DNA of 64,000 bases, from NCBI RefSeq assembly GCF_024679245.1, contig NC_090187.1:3179751-3243750 (forward strand). The letters run 5' to 3'. Source of the DNA: Pseudorasbora parva. Taxonomy: Eukaryota; Chordata; Actinopteri; Cypriniformes; Gobionidae. The notes under the pieces were generated by a model. That model made no database searches. It saw only the letters and a program-made list of their open reading frames with translations, and was not told where the DNA came from. The position numbers were made by a program, and so were the translations under genes. Positions 1 through 12,253 of this stretch are shown here, piece after piece (within the stretch, counting starts at the first letter, position 1; each line of letters opens with the position of its first letter).

Positions 1-1409
1 ACTTTTTATTCGGTTACACCACCTGCCATCTTCCAAACAGAACGGGTTAATAATGCTGCACACAGCATCTGAAACCTACGTGAAGATCACATTTCAAGAG
101 CCAAACCAGGTTTTTAAAAGATTTCTCCTCCTCATCAACTCAAGACATCCTTATTTGTCATTGACCCATATATAAACATGCAAGGCAATTTGTAAAGTGA
201 TACCACACTGCAGTTTCCAGACGTGTTTATACGTCAGTGTAAATTCAAAGTTCAATCAACACAGACATTAATCAAATCGATCTTTCGACACACGTGCACG
301 GAAATACAAACAGCGGCCCTACAAGCTTCCTGTCACTTATCCCATCAGATTCGCGCCTTGGCCCGCCACCCGACACGTCTCTTAATGAGCTCAGATGGCA
401 GACGGGCGTTAAACCGCACTTTGCTCTCACCTTTCTCTCTGTTTACCTCTCTCTTTATTTCCCTAAAGCATTTTTTGGACCGCAGGACAAAACGGGGGTG
501 AAAGAAGAAGGGATAGGCCAGTCTGCCGGCTGATAACTTCCACATGTCTGTAAGGTTTTCCAATCACAAAAGCACCTCTTCTCCTTAAACCCTGACAGAA
601 GCGACAGAGGAGATATAAAAGCCACGCACCTTTTTGATCTGCGACCGAGCACCTGCGAGCGGGGACCGTTGACCAGTCAGCGCAATTTCTCTTCCTTTTC
701 CATGTCATTAGAGAACAGGCGTCCCTTTTTCCCTCCTCTTCCTTCCATCTGTGCGTCCATTTATTGAACTCTACCTGTGCTGCTTGACCCTCTTTCCTCT
801 CCAAAATGTGATTAAATGCTCTTCATCTCTTCCTACGCCCCAAATCCAGACACAAAAGACAGTCAAGCATAAAAGTACATGAATGCAAATGCCTGGATAT
901 ACAAGCTCACCCTATAGCTATGGATTAATGCACTGAAAATCCTTCAACTCCTCAATTTATCCCAATATAATTTAATCAAACTATTCAGATTCATAAGCAT
1001 CTTGCACACAAGTGCATTGTGTTTTACTTTACGTCATATAAAGTTCAGTCGAAGTGGTTCAAAGAGTTGGAAACACCTTGAAAATGTATTTTCCCCATGT
1101 TATATGTATGCAAATCGTTTAATATCCAAGGTATGCATTTCTAGCAATTGTGCGGTTAATTCCCATATAATATTTTCAAAATATTGTTCCTCTCTCCCCA
1201 AATTTCTCACAATCAATACATTAATATATGATTTAATGAGAAGGGGTATACTGACCTATTGAGGTTTTGTTTACATCCTGTTTAAATATTTTTGCTAATT
1301 AAAAGTTTTCAGTTTTAACAATATTTCAAGTATAATTTATGAGATTTGCTGCATTTGGATCCAATCTTTCTTTGTAAAAGGCATAAAGTTGCTCATGCTG
1401 GTTTCAAAG
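1..1409. other. no gene recognised
   Basis: Mixed unique-looking sequence. The 223-804 part is GC-richer and has overlapping short open frames on both strands, none with a recognisable domain. The rest is AT-rich. No repeat family was identified. Confidence 0.5.
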
Positions 1410-3004
1410 TTAAAGGGGGGGTTTGAAGTGAAACGCTCAGTTTCAGTCAATCTCATGTCAATCTTGAGTTCCTATAGAGTAGTATTGCATCCTTCATATC
1501 TCCGAAAAGTCTTTAGTTTTATTATAATTTTAAAAGAAATATAGGCTGTACCGAGTCTTTCCGGAAAAAAACGAGCACCTGGAGGCGTATCGTGTGGGCG
1601 GAGCTAAAGAATGACAAGCGCGCAAAGCGGTGACGTCCTCAAGCGTGGAGAAGCCCATCGCTATCTCAGCTAATACATAATGATCCACAATCAAATCTGA
1701 GGCAGAAATAAATTGAACAGGAGAAACGGCAACATCAGGACGTCCGTCTCTGTGGTATGGACTGTATTTAGTGGCCTGTCAACATTTGTGTGCGTTTACT
1801 CGCAGTTTATGAGGACAGGATTCGGTTTATGGACTATTGTATGCGACTAAACCTTAGCAGTAGCAAGCAAAACGGTGTTGCACGTCAGACTAGTGTAACG
1901 TTATACAGAGAACAGCAATGGAGTAACTGTTAGCACATTTGAATGACGAAGCACGCGATCGTGTCGTTTACTGATGTTTACTCACGCGACGAGCCGACAG
2001 CACAGACATTTGAAGCAGTTTTACTCACCGGCTGCTTCCAAAGCAGGACCGAACCTTTACCGCTGGGACCGCTCCGTCAAAAACACACTTCTTTGGTATG
2101 ATTTGGTGAAGTCCTGACAGCAGTGAACGGTGAAGATCCACTTTTGCATCACGACTGAAGCGATGTTGTGAAGCTTCCCGTCATTTCTGCGTTCAAATCG
2201 GTTCAAATGCAGCGCTGCCTTCCCGGAATGCTGTGCTGAAGCGTTGAAGTCGCTTAATGTCACCCATAGAATAAAGTGGAGCGGTAGCGCGGCGCGTCAT
2301 AAGTGTTCACGGACGAGTGGATCTGCACCTGAGAGCAGTGTTTATGGGCGTGCATTTCCTCTCTCGCTCTGGTCATGCGCACGCGCACCCTACCGGGAGA
2401 AGAGCCCGTACGGCCCATACAAGGACCTTCCGCTCTATTAACGTCAAGCCGACCCATACTCGAAAAAAACTCTCAGAAACTTGTGAGAAACACTAAAGGA
2501 GTATTTTTAACACAGAGATACTCCATCAAACGTCCAACATTGGTTTTTGAAACTTTGTCTATGTTTAGGATGGGAATCCACGTCTTTAACAGTGTAAAAA
2601 GCTCAGTATGCATGAAACAGCATTCCCCCCCCCCCCCCCCCCCTTTAAGTACATTAAACAAGTTAATTTGTTCACGGACGACTGGATCTGCATCTGAGAG
2701 ACTGTTTACGGCGTGCTCTAGTCACGCACGCGCGCCCTTCCGGGAGAAGAGCCCGTACGGCCCATACAAGGACCTTCCGCTCTATTAACGTCAAGTAGAC
2801 CCATACTCGAAAAAAACTCGCCGAAACTTGTGTGAAACCGGAAGGAGTATTTTTGACACAGAAATACTCCATCAAACGTCCAACTTAGTTTTTGAAACTT
2901 TGTCTATGTTTAGGATGGGAATCCAAGTCTTTAACAGTGTAAAAAGCTCAGTATGCATGAAACAGCATTTCACCCCCCCCTTAAGTACATTAAACAAGTT
3001 CTTT
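1410..3004 (+). mobile_element. non-autonomous TTAA-flanked DNA element, copy A, with duplicated 3' part
   Basis: Starts TTAAAGGGGGGG and ends CCCCCCCCTTAA (2971-2984), so it has G/C-run termini and a TTAA target site, as in piggyBac-type elements. A related copy in opposite orientation lies at 41292-42679, and shorter relatives are at 4956-5911 and 14005-14513. The 3' third is tandemly repeated: 2304-2668 and 2669-3004 share the same segment, including a C-run end and the flanking GTACATTAAACAAGTT. The first end has a long C run at about 2627-2643. No transposase is encoded; the open frames in it are short and differ between copies. Confidence 0.75.
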
Positions 3005-3251
3005 TTTTTAAGTGCTTTTTAAACTGCAAAGTTTGCACTATTTCTGTAGAATGGCCCTAATACGAGCTTCCTAATCAAAAATTGGACATAAACAGCCTCT
3101 CAAGTGTGATTTACGACTGGGAAACTCAGAGATCATTTTGATACGAGTTTCTGAGTAGAGCGCACCATAACTTGTTAACATGCCAGAAGAGATCAGTATG
3201 GATTGTTAAGTGTTATTCATTTTTCCCACAAAATCTTGTGAGTTGTGAGTG

Positions 3252-3860
3252 TAAGTTCACCCAATAATGAAAATTAACCCGTGATTTACCCACCCTCAAG
3301 CCATCCTAGGCATGGCTCTTCCAAGCTTTATAATGAGAGTGAATGGGGGTTGAGATGTTGAAGCTCCAAAAAAGTGCATCCATCCATCATAAAAGTGCAT
3401 CCATCCATCATAAAAGTGCATCTAGCCATCATAAAAGTGCCTCAATCCCTCATAAATGTGCTCCACACGCCTCCAGCAGGTTATTAAATGCCTTCTGAAG
3501 TGAAGCCATGCGTTTTTGTAAGAAAAATATCCATATTTATAACTTTATTAACTAACATCACAATGCGTTGGGTCAGAGGCCATCAAATCACTCTTCCGCT
3601 GGAACATGCTTTTGGATGTTACCGGAAGCCAGTGATTATGCTTTATAAAGTTTTATAAGATGTCATTGGAATCATTTTCACAACTGATGAAAAGATTGAC
3701 AGCCAATCAGAATCCATCCTGCTTTAAAGAGCTCGAGCAAACAGCAGACAACAAAGCTGCAGAGCGTGCTCATGATCAACAGGAGGATGATATTGTGTTG
3801 GTGGACCCTAATATAAGGATCATTCTTGGTGTGAATGGGCCTTTAGTCAAGCATTTGCAT
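3252..3860 (+). mobile_element. fragment of a GTTCACCCAAxAATGAAAATT-type transposon
   Basis: Begins GTTCACCCAATAATGAAAATT followed by ACCCACCCTCAAGCCATC. This matches the start of the element at 34504 (GTTCACCCAAAAATGAAAATT, then CACCCTCAAGCCATC). Both then run into AAAAAGTGC and CATC repeats and a segment with ATATTTATAACTTTAT. Its far end is not clear; 3660-3850 has a short open frame (69 codons) of no recognisable family. Confidence 0.6.
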
Positions 3861-4240
3861 ACACTGTAAAAATGAGTTGGTTTAACTTAAAAAAGTAAGT
3901 AACATGGTTGCCTTAAAAACATTGTTTAGTTTATTGAAATAAAACATTTGAGGTGATACAATGAAGGAAATTGGTTTAATAAATAGAAACACAAAATATT
4001 ATTGTACAATATTATCTGAACAACATAAAAAATGTGATAGATCAGGACAATTTGGCGTGTTTCACTGCGTCATCACAAATAAAACACACAATTACCCAAT
4101 ATGCTTACAAAATCTTTTAAAAATATTTCAATAAAGGTTGTCGATTCTCAAAAATGTTCATTGTATTAACTCAAAATTTAAATGAACTCAAAATTTTAAG
4201 GCAAGCAGGTAACTTATTTTTTAAATAATTGTTAACAGTG
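3861..4240 (+). mobile_element. AT-rich MITE with ACACTGTAAAAA ends
   Basis: Left end reads ACACTGTAAAAATGAGTT, then TTAACTTAAAAAAGTAAGTAA. The right part has the inverse pattern (CAGGTAACTTATTTTTTAAA, then GTTAACAGTGCA). A shorter element with the same ACACTGTAAAAA start lies at 12952-13100. Non-coding. Confidence 0.55.
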
Positions 4241-4955
4241 CACACACACACACACAACCTTTCTCTTTATGACTTCTCATGGTCCAGAGGTTTCACCTTT
4301 GACTGTTTTTCACCCCGCCACGCCTCTCCCTACTTCTTTTAAATATTAATTTCCGCCCTGGTTGTGTTTGGGAGTGCTTCCTGCACCAGTCTCACTGGTT
4401 TCCCTGGGAAAGATCTGTAGGAAGCGGAGTGGATGGAGTTGCTGTGTGTCCTGGCGCCTGAATGCATCCAGAGAGTCGTTTAAAAACCGACGGAGGGGCG
4501 GGTGTCTGCATCTCTCCGCTAGTTTGACCTTCTCCGTCAGATCGCTCTCATTATGCCGTTACTCCTTCTCTTGACTCGAGTAGCTGTGCTTGTTCAGGAC
4601 CTCGTCCATGGGATCTGTTGTTTGCTTTGACATCTGGGGGAGAATGTGGGGTCCTGGAGGGAGGCTCAGTTTTGCTGTTTAAACCTCTTTCTCTCACTGG
4701 TAATATGTCAGATTTGTCATCTAATAACACCTGTAATAAGTCTGAATTACTACTTGCATATGCTGCATTGTAACGGACCGATAGGCCTGATGATGAAACA
4801 TTAAGGGCTTATAATTCTTTGGGCTGTCTACACACTCTTCATATATCTATACTGTACGCCTCAGATGAAAACATGTCCAGGTCACATTTATCCACAAAAT
4901 CAAAAGGATAAAATTAGAAATTATTTTTGCATTTCCATGGATCATCATAAAACCA
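4241..4955. other. no gene recognised
   Basis: Short CA stretch at 4240-4256, then mixed sequence. A 70-codon frame at 4362-4574 has no recognisable domain. Confidence 0.45.
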
Positions 4956-5911
4956 TTAAAGGGGGGGTGAAACACTCAGTTTCAGTCAGTGTCATGTCAA
5001 TCTTGAGTACCTATAGAGTAGCATTGCATCCTGCATATCTCCGAAAAGTCTTTATTTTTTTTATAATTATATAAGAAAGATGCGCTGTTCCGAGTCTTTC
5101 CGAAAAAAGCCGAGCGGGTGGGGGCGTGTCATGTGAGCGGAGCTAAATAATGACGTGTGCAGCAGCGCGCTGCAGTGAGGAAAGTGAGTCGCTCTGTGAG
5201 GAAAGTGATTCGCCCGCCGCGTGAGGAAAGTGAGTCGCTCTGTGAGGAAAGTGATTCGCTCAGTGAGGAAAGTGATTCGCCCGCCGCGTGAGGAAAGTGA
5301 TTCGCTCTGTGAGGAAAGTGATTCGCTTAGTGAGGAAAGTGATTCGCCCTCCGCGTGAGGAAAGTGAGTCGCTCTGTGAGGAAAGTGATTCGCTCTGTGA
5401 GGAAAGTGATTCGCTCTGTGAGGAAAGTGATTCGCTCAGTGAGGAAAGTGATTCGCCCGCCGCGTGAGGAAAGTGAGTCGCTCTGTGAGGAAAGTGATTC
5501 GCCCGTCGCGTGAGGAAAGTGCTAATACAGATCGACCGCCGGCCTATCAGTGGGTAAGTCAGTAGCTACTGGTTATATCACCTGTTTAGCATCCTACAAG
5601 CCAGCGCTTTGATGGGCGTAGCCTGTTGCTTTCGCTCTCTCCCTCGCTCTCTCTCACGCGCTTCCGGTAGAATTGTCCGTAAGGCCCATACAAGGAAATT
5701 CCGCCCCCGTTAACGTCAAAGGGGACGCATGATCTCAAAAAACTTGCCGAAACTTATGACTAACCGGAAGTAGTATTTTTGACAAAGAAATACTCCCATC
5801 AAACGTCCACCTTAACTTTTGAAACTTTGTCTATGTTTAGGATGGGATTCCAAGTCTTTAACAGTGTAAAAAGATCAGTATGCATGCAACAGCATTTCAC
5901 CCCCCCTTTAA
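4956..5911 (+). mobile_element. TTAA-flanked element, copy B, with internal 21-bp minisatellite
   Basis: Begins TTAAAGGGGGGGTGAAAC and ends TTTCACCCCCCCTTTAA, with TTAA on both sides (4956-4959, 5908-5911). The left 190 bp align by eye with copy A from 1410 (shared TCTTGAGT, CTATAGAGTAG, CATATCTCCGAAAAGTCTTTA). The right 220 bp align with the ends of copies A and C. The centre is replaced by a tandem array at 5177-5530. No transposase is present, so it would need one supplied elsewhere. Confidence 0.8.
5177..5530 (+). repeat. minisatellite, about 16 units of GAGGAAAGTGATTCGCTCTGT type
   Basis: Sixteen occurrences of GAGGAAAGTG, mostly spaced 21 bases, with G/T variation (GAGTCG or GATTCG). 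About every two to five units a longer 25-base variant ending CGCCCGCCGCGT appears, giving a higher-order pattern. It sits wholly inside the TTAA element. Confidence 0.92.
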
Positions 5912-6980
5912 GATGTTTTGCATTGCTCTTTACTCTTGTGTTAATTTAAAAGCCGTAAATCTCTTTCATGCTATAAATCATTTATAGTGTTTTTGCTCCG
6001 TGGTGGTCTTAATTTGGTCTTAAATGCAAATTATATTCATCAGTGTTCATTGAACTGTTAAAAACATTCATTTAACTGTATAAATTGTGTGTCTGTTGGT
6101 TTGCCTTTATTTTTCTTCTCACTTGCACATTGTCTGGTCTACATTTGCTCTTGTTCTTGTTTTTAATACATATAAGAGTATAAAAGTGATTTTATTATGT
6201 CCAAGACTTCTGGGTTTCATTTCAAACACATTTTGTGTTCATTTTAATCCAATGTAGGTTAAACAAATAACCCAGCACTGGGCTCGACCCATTTTATCCC
6301 AGCACTGGATTGCCAAAATAACCCAAATTGGGTTGTTTTTAACCCAGCATTTTTTTAATTGTATGGCATATAGTGCTTCACATTATTTTAATACATTGTA
6401 AATTAATACAATACAGTATTTGTATATGCATCAGCATAAAAATATATATCCATATAAAAATACAGTACAACAATAGTATGATGTACTTTACAATTTAAAA
6501 AAAGTGATGGTCATTAAAAAGATTTTCATTTCTTTAATTTGATTGTATGGTGTATGAATTTCTGCTTGCATTTTCAACACTAAACATTAAAAAGTGAATC
6601 GTCAAAACTGCAATGATTAAAACTAAAAATATAAGGTTTACAGGACAAAAATGATCAGGAGCAACAGCACAAACTAGATATTGTACTACTGAAAAAAAAT
6701 GTATCTGTTAATTTACACAAACAAACGATTCCTTAGAATATGATTTTTCCAATGCTACTTATGTAAGAGAGGACTGAGAATGAACCATATTTAATAAAAA
6801 ATACGAACAACATTTCTTCACTACCTTCCGCTGAAGAAAAGTGAAGCCGCCAACGTTTGAATATTGTCTTTTGTCCATTAGAATACATGGAGGGGCGGGG
6901 CTTATGAGCTATGCTGGGACTGACCACCAGGGGGCGATCGAGACGCGACGACTTTAGTTTTTAACACTACTTTGAGGAAA
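5912..6980. other. AT-rich region with a partial AACCCAGCA palindromic MITE
   Basis: 6255-6360 holds AACCCAGCACTGGG and, further on, TTGGGTTGTTTTTAACCCAGCATTTTT, the right end of the MITE family seen intact at 53518-53765. The rest is AT-rich with no recognised gene. Confidence 0.5.
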
Positions 6981-6982
6981 AG

Positions 6983-7987
6983 TTAGCCTGACAAGCCAGA
7001 CCCACATCAAGATGTTTGTTCTGGAAACTCACCACCTACAGCTCAATCCGAGGGGCGGATAAACGGTTGTCTTTCAAACTCTCTCTGCACGCGATAGGAT
7101 AGCGCTACAAACAACCAGAGCAACGAAGGTGAAGCAGAGCTCGTTGAAACGCTGTATCCGGTCAGCAAAACTCCGAACACATTTTACCTTCTTAAGAATG
7201 ACTTCAGTGCCGTTCTTTGTTCTTTTCTCAGAGAAAAGCTTAACTCCAAGTCTTCCAGAGTCGCGGTCAAAGCTGATTCGAAAGACCGCCGTTCGCCAGT
7301 TTCTGTGTTTACTAGAAGCACGCAAACACAACTCGGCCGTCATTATGTGAAGCCCCGCCCACCAACTCTATACACGATTGGCCCGACCAGAGTTTGGCGT
7401 TTACAGCTCAGAAGGGTACTGAGAGTTGCTAGACGACACTCGCGGCAGATTAGATTTGCTGCCGCTAGGGATGCGTCTAGATTTCTATGCTAAGGAAAAG
7501 TACCATTTAAGACGAACCGATTCACTAATGATTTAAACAGCGTAGGAGTATGAGAGCCGTGAGAGATTGATTAATCCTTCAACTCATGAGTCAACGGTAA
7601 ATGTGGGTGGGTGGGGGGGGGGGGGGGGGTCTCCGGATTTTTTTTTAAGTTTGGGATGTAAATGTATTATTTTGAAAAGGTTGCCTGCTAAAACTCGAAA
7701 TCCTTGGTGTATATTTCACATAATTGAGGTCGCTTCAACTCGCGGACATGGAAAACAACCGCGGAAAAAAAAACGGACTTGGCAACACAGTGCAGCTGAA
7801 TTCTGTTGATTTCTGAATTCTGACATTTGACAACTAACGTTATGCGTCGCTCCGTTGCTCTGATTGGCTGTAGGTCTGTCCAATTGATGTCTTTCCTGAT
7901 TCGGTTGAAACACGCCCCATAATCACAGCCCAATGGAGCATCAGACTCATATTCTGACTAGAATTGAATATGACCACGTCAGGCTAA
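6983..7987 (+). mobile_element. non-autonomous element with TTAGCCTGAC ends
   Basis: Left end TTAGCCTGACAAGCCAGACCC and right end GTCAGGCTAA form a 10-base inverted repeat. The segment 6983-7483 recurs in reverse orientation at 44190-44702 with the same landmark words (CCGCCCACCAACTC/GAGTTGGCGGGCGGGG, GCCGCTAGGG/CCCTAGCGGC). A G run of about 20 lies at 7608-7630. The open frames are short and not conserved as protein between the two copies. Confidence 0.65.
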
Positions 7988-8284
7988 TACAAAGTCAATG
8001 CAAAGACGCATATTCGAACCGGGTGACGTGACTGACGTGGAGTGAAACATTTCAACGCGATCGGAAAATTTGCATGACACGTTGTTTCACAAGCCAATCA
8101 GTGAAGGCAGGTTCAAACTGGGCATCTGTCATCCTCAAGTAGCTATAGAAGCAACCGTCAAGGCAGTTCCTGGAAAAGAGAGTAAAATTCACTGTGTTGT
8201 GTGCGCCTCTGGATGATGCTGTGAACACAGACACGTCTGCGTTTGGCTTTCCAGAATATTCGGGATTTCCACAACTGATCACAA

Positions 8285-8455
8285 CCACTCAAAAAATAAG
8301 CAAAAAAATGCTGGGTTAAAAACAACCCAAGTTAGGTTGAAAATGGACAAACCCAGAAATTTGGATGTTTTAACCCAGCGGTTGGGTTAAATGTTTCCTT
8401 AAAACAACCCAAAACTTGCTGGGTTTATCCATTTTCAAACAAACTAGGGTTGTTG
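8285..8455 (+). mobile_element. palindromic MITE, AATGCTGGGTTAAAAACAACCCA family
   Basis: Contains AATGCTGGGTTAAAAACAAC and repeated GGGTTG/CAACCC words that fold back on each other. Related to 43466-43647 and 53518-53765. This copy is diverged and its right end has decayed. Confidence 0.6.
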
Positions 8456-9237
8456 GGATAGTTCACCCAAAAATGAGAGTGTGATGTTTATCTGCTGATC
8501 AGTTGATCTAAATGATGTTGATCTGCTGATCCCCAGGGCATCTGAGATGTAGGTGTGTTTGTTTCTTCAGGAGAATGCATGTCAATGGGGTGTATTTCTA
8601 TAAAAACACACACACGTTTTTAAAATATATTTAATATTCACGGCTGGTGTTAGTCTACACTGCTCCGCATCACACACATCAGACTGTGTTTATATAACCA
8701 TGGCAATCACTTCGGTGATTCAAGATGCTGACAGATTTTTGACAGTGTCTGAGGCCTGAACAGCAAAGCAGCTTTTTCTCATTTTCTTCCAGGTCTACAC
8801 ATGTGCTGCCTAACAAAAGTCAGACTTGGACATCTTGACTGCAATTAAACTGCTACAGTTTATGAATCCGAGGGCAGCCCAGTCCAAATAAAGCACAAAA
8901 CGGACTCCGTGATACATGGCTCTAACCAATGGGATATTCAGAATGTAACTCAGTCCATGACAAGGGGACAGAAACAGTGTGTCTGTTTATTTGCATTGTG
9001 GACACTATGTGCACAGCAGCATAATTGCTGAGGATGATCTCAGACGTGGTCCGGCACGATGTGAGATGAACAGGCTGGTTTTAGAGGTTTGCTGATATTT
9101 GCTAAACCAAAGTTTACCATAGTAAATAAGCCGTTTCTGTGCAGTGGGTCTCAAAGTACAGGCCTGCGTGTCAGTTTCACAATAACATTCGGCACAACCC
9201 TGGTCTGCTGATAGCGTGAGAACTTCAGATATAAGTG

Positions 9238-9282
<45 letters not shown>

Positions 9283-9998
9283 CTATACAGAGGATATGTG
9301 TTGTTGTGAGTGTGTTTGTGTGTGGGATGGTGAGCCGGGTTGGGCCAGTACAGGAAGTGTTACGACTTAGCACGTTTGGTTTTCTCATTCTGGCAATGAA
9401 CGGCGTATCGTTTATCTTATTGTACCATAACCATGGCCAAAAACAGAAGGGAACTTGCTGATTTCTGACTCTTGACCTTGAGAGACTTCACCGTCCATTG
9501 CAAATCTGCCAGGCTGTCTGAGTTAAAAGACTGTCAATCTGTGATGGTTTGCTGACTTTAGCTATCCAGGTAATGGACTAAATACAGAACCGCACAGTTT
9601 GATAAACTTACACTGAACAAAACAAAGTATTTACACTCAGATTTTAAGTACATTTCACACATAGAATTAAGTCAAATTCACTGTAGACTTACGAAAGTGA
9701 ACAAACACATACTTTTTGATTTTGCTCTTAGTATTTACACTCATTTATCTTAATTTGAGAAACATTTTGTTTGGCACTGCACTAACATTGGCATAGCTAT
9801 GTTCATTAAATGAATAAACAAACACAATAGTCATCATATAACCATCCAACAACCTAACCACAAACTCTACTCTTCAGTACAATGGCAACCACAAAAATGT
9901 TAACAACAGAAACTCTTTTAAATGTCCAACATAATCATCATTAAAAACTAACAGGGTTTTGCCTTACTCTAAAACGAATGTCTTTCAATATTCAAAAT
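8456..9998. other. no gene recognised; GT microsatellite at 9242-9280
   Basis: Holds a (GT)n run at 9242-9280. A 127-codon minus-strand frame at 9005-9388 runs through that repeat and has no domain. From 9600 onward the sequence is AT-rich and resembles decayed MITE material. Confidence 0.5.
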
Positions 9999-10278
9999 AA
10001 CTTACCCTAATGAAACAAAAATATATTGCAGTATATTGGAAAATATCATGTAATACATTAGGCAATATATTCACATATATTGGATTTAATATTTATATAC
10101 TCCAATATATAACAATATATGAAAGCGGCAATCATTTGTATATTTTGCAATATATTACAGGAATATATAATATATTGTATAATACCATCAATATATTATT
10201 CCATGTATTTACAATATATTATAATATATTTCAAAATAATATATTGGTAAATATATTTTCCTTTCGTAAGGGTAATTT
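9999..10278. mobile_element. AT-rich MITE with TTACCCTxAxGAAA ends
   Basis: Left end TTACCCTAATGAAACAAAAA. The right end on the other strand reads TTACCCTTACGAAAGGAAAA. The interior is built of AATATATT words in both orientations and would fold into a long hairpin. An open frame of 116 codons here is a by-product of AT repeats. Confidence 0.6.
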
Positions 10279-11640
10279 CAACCTAGTTCAGTTCAGTGCA
10301 AAGCAGTTACTGCAACAAAAATTATTCGCATACACCAAACGCAAACGGACTAAACTTTAACACATTTAAGTGGATTGAACTCAATTACGGTAGGTTCCAG
10401 TTAGTGGCGCAATGGATCATATTACTGTTTTTGAGTCATGGATCGGAGCAGCAAAAAGTTCAAACGTTAAAGACAAGTAAACAGTCAGGAAAAATAAACA
10501 AAACAAATACAGTAATTACAAGTAGGGTTGCAATCTTTCCAGACACTTTCCAGGATTTTTCAGAAACTTTTGGAAAGCATCTTTCCAACCATATTTCCAA
10601 GCATAGATGCAAATACAGTACGGTCTATTCAGGTACAGAAATGTAACAAATGTAAAAAATAACACTGCATAGTACATCAATTAAATGTAGATTCGTCTGT
10701 TTAAAGCTGTCTTTTGTTGTTTGATTAGTGCAAAAAGGAATTCAGCATCACTTTAATAGTTTCTAAAAAAATTACCAGCGCGTTTTGGCTTAAAAGCCTT
10801 CCTCGGGGTCAATATACTCAATACATGAGCATTTTTAGAAAACATCTCCATATTTATTTAAGGCCACATCCACATGAAGCCAGAGCTTTTCCTATCCAAT
10901 CCTCCCCCCTCTTGTCTCAAGAAATATCTGTGTACACACAAAACCACTGGAACTGACTCAGGCCAGTGTGTGGCGCTGTAGTTCTGCCACAGAAATGCAC
11001 TAAAAACGGAGAAGAAGAGTTGTGGCTATAAGGGGTACAGCAATGGTAGGAAGTGAGAGAAAAATTTCACAATAAAATAACAATTAATAAATGTGCTACT
11101 TACCAGATTGTGTTTTATTAATGCCTACACCTAACCCAACACTAAACCTACCCTTACAATAATTCAAGTACAGTAATTAAATGACGCAATATTGATGTGT
11201 GCATATCCAGTGCCGTAATTGTATTCCTTAGTTTTTACCGTCATGATATCACCATTTCACAAAATATACGGATTGGCTGTTCCCATGAAAACACAAGGTG
11301 TCAGTTTCAGATTTATCCACTCTGGGACACAGTAAAAATAAAAATAAAAAAGTTTTCAGGCTCTTAAAACGCCGGATCGGTGTGGACGAAAAGCTGATAC
11401 GATAAAAAAATGGAAGGGGCCTTACTCTGACAAGCTCCACTCAAGACATAACGCTCATTGGTTAAAAGGTTAATTACGGAAATTAATACTTACAAGAATA
11501 CTTGCCGAGATGGGTATTGTGACAGAATTTTGTCAAAACGTGACAACGGAAACTTTTGTATTTTTATTTTTATGACAATGTTATCAACCCAATCCCATTC
11601 ACACCGATCCAACAAAGCAGTTAGCTATTTCATTTCATAT
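10279..11640. other. no gene recognised
   Basis: AT-rich sequence. 10862-11420 begins GGCCACATCCACATGAAGCC and ends with GGTGTGGACGAAAAGC, which may be remnants of an inverted-repeat element, but the match is too weak to call. Confidence 0.4.
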
Positions 11641-11644
11641 TGAG

Positions 11645-12147
11645 ATTAACATATTTTATTGAATTTGTCAACTTTTATGACATTTTGTTGACATTTTTGA
11701 CCAAGAAAGCACTAGTAGATCAGGAAATTATTCAAAATGTTTCACAGAAAAAAAAAAAGGTTTTGATTTTTGGGTGAACTTTAATTACTTTAACTTTAAT
11801 TTGATAACTTACTATTTTATACAGAGAGGCTCGTTTCAGATAGCACACAAATACCAAATTAATTTCTATTTTGCGTCGTAGGGGCTACGACGCAAAAGAG
11901 AAATGAATTTGGTATTTGTGTGCTATCTGAAACGAGCCTCTCTGTATAAAATAGTAAGTTATCATAGTGTTAAAATTAAAGTTAAAGTAATTAAAGTTCA
12001 CCCAAAAATTAAAACCTTTTTTTTTCTTCTGTGAAACATTTTGAATAATTTCCTGATCTACTAGTGCTTTCTTGGTCAAAAATGTCAACAAAATGTCATA
12101 AAAGTTGACAAATTAATTTATGTTTATGTTGACAATAAAATATGTTA
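11645..12147. mobile_element. 0.5 kb fold-back element (near-perfect palindrome)
   Basis: Two arms of about 230 bp (roughly 11645-11880 and 11886-12147) are reverse complements around a five-base centre GGGGC (11881-11885). Landmarks pair exactly: TTGCGTCGTA/TACGACGCAA at the centre, GAGAGGCTCGTTTCAGATAG/CTATCTGAAACGAGCCTCTC, and TTGACCAAGAAAGC/GCTTTCTTGGTCAA. The outermost TAACATATTTTATTG pairs with CAATAAAATATGTTA after a small insertion in the right arm. No coding capacity. It looks like a fold-back MITE or a recent inverted duplication. Confidence 0.9.
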
Positions 12148-12253
12148 CTTTAAGATGCATTGCAACAGGTCTGGTCACTTGATGACCAATGACATTTGAT
12201 ACCATTGTGATGCATTTAATGGTGACATAAGCTCTATTTGGATGATAATTGTT

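Noticed and set aside
7129..7350. Protein-coding gene in the TTAGCCTGAC element, and its counterpart at 44306-44641
   Set aside because: The two copies do not preserve a common reading frame over the whole stretch; short matching frames follow from shared DNA.
10010..10360. 116-codon frame
   Set aside because: Generated by AATATATT words of a MITE.
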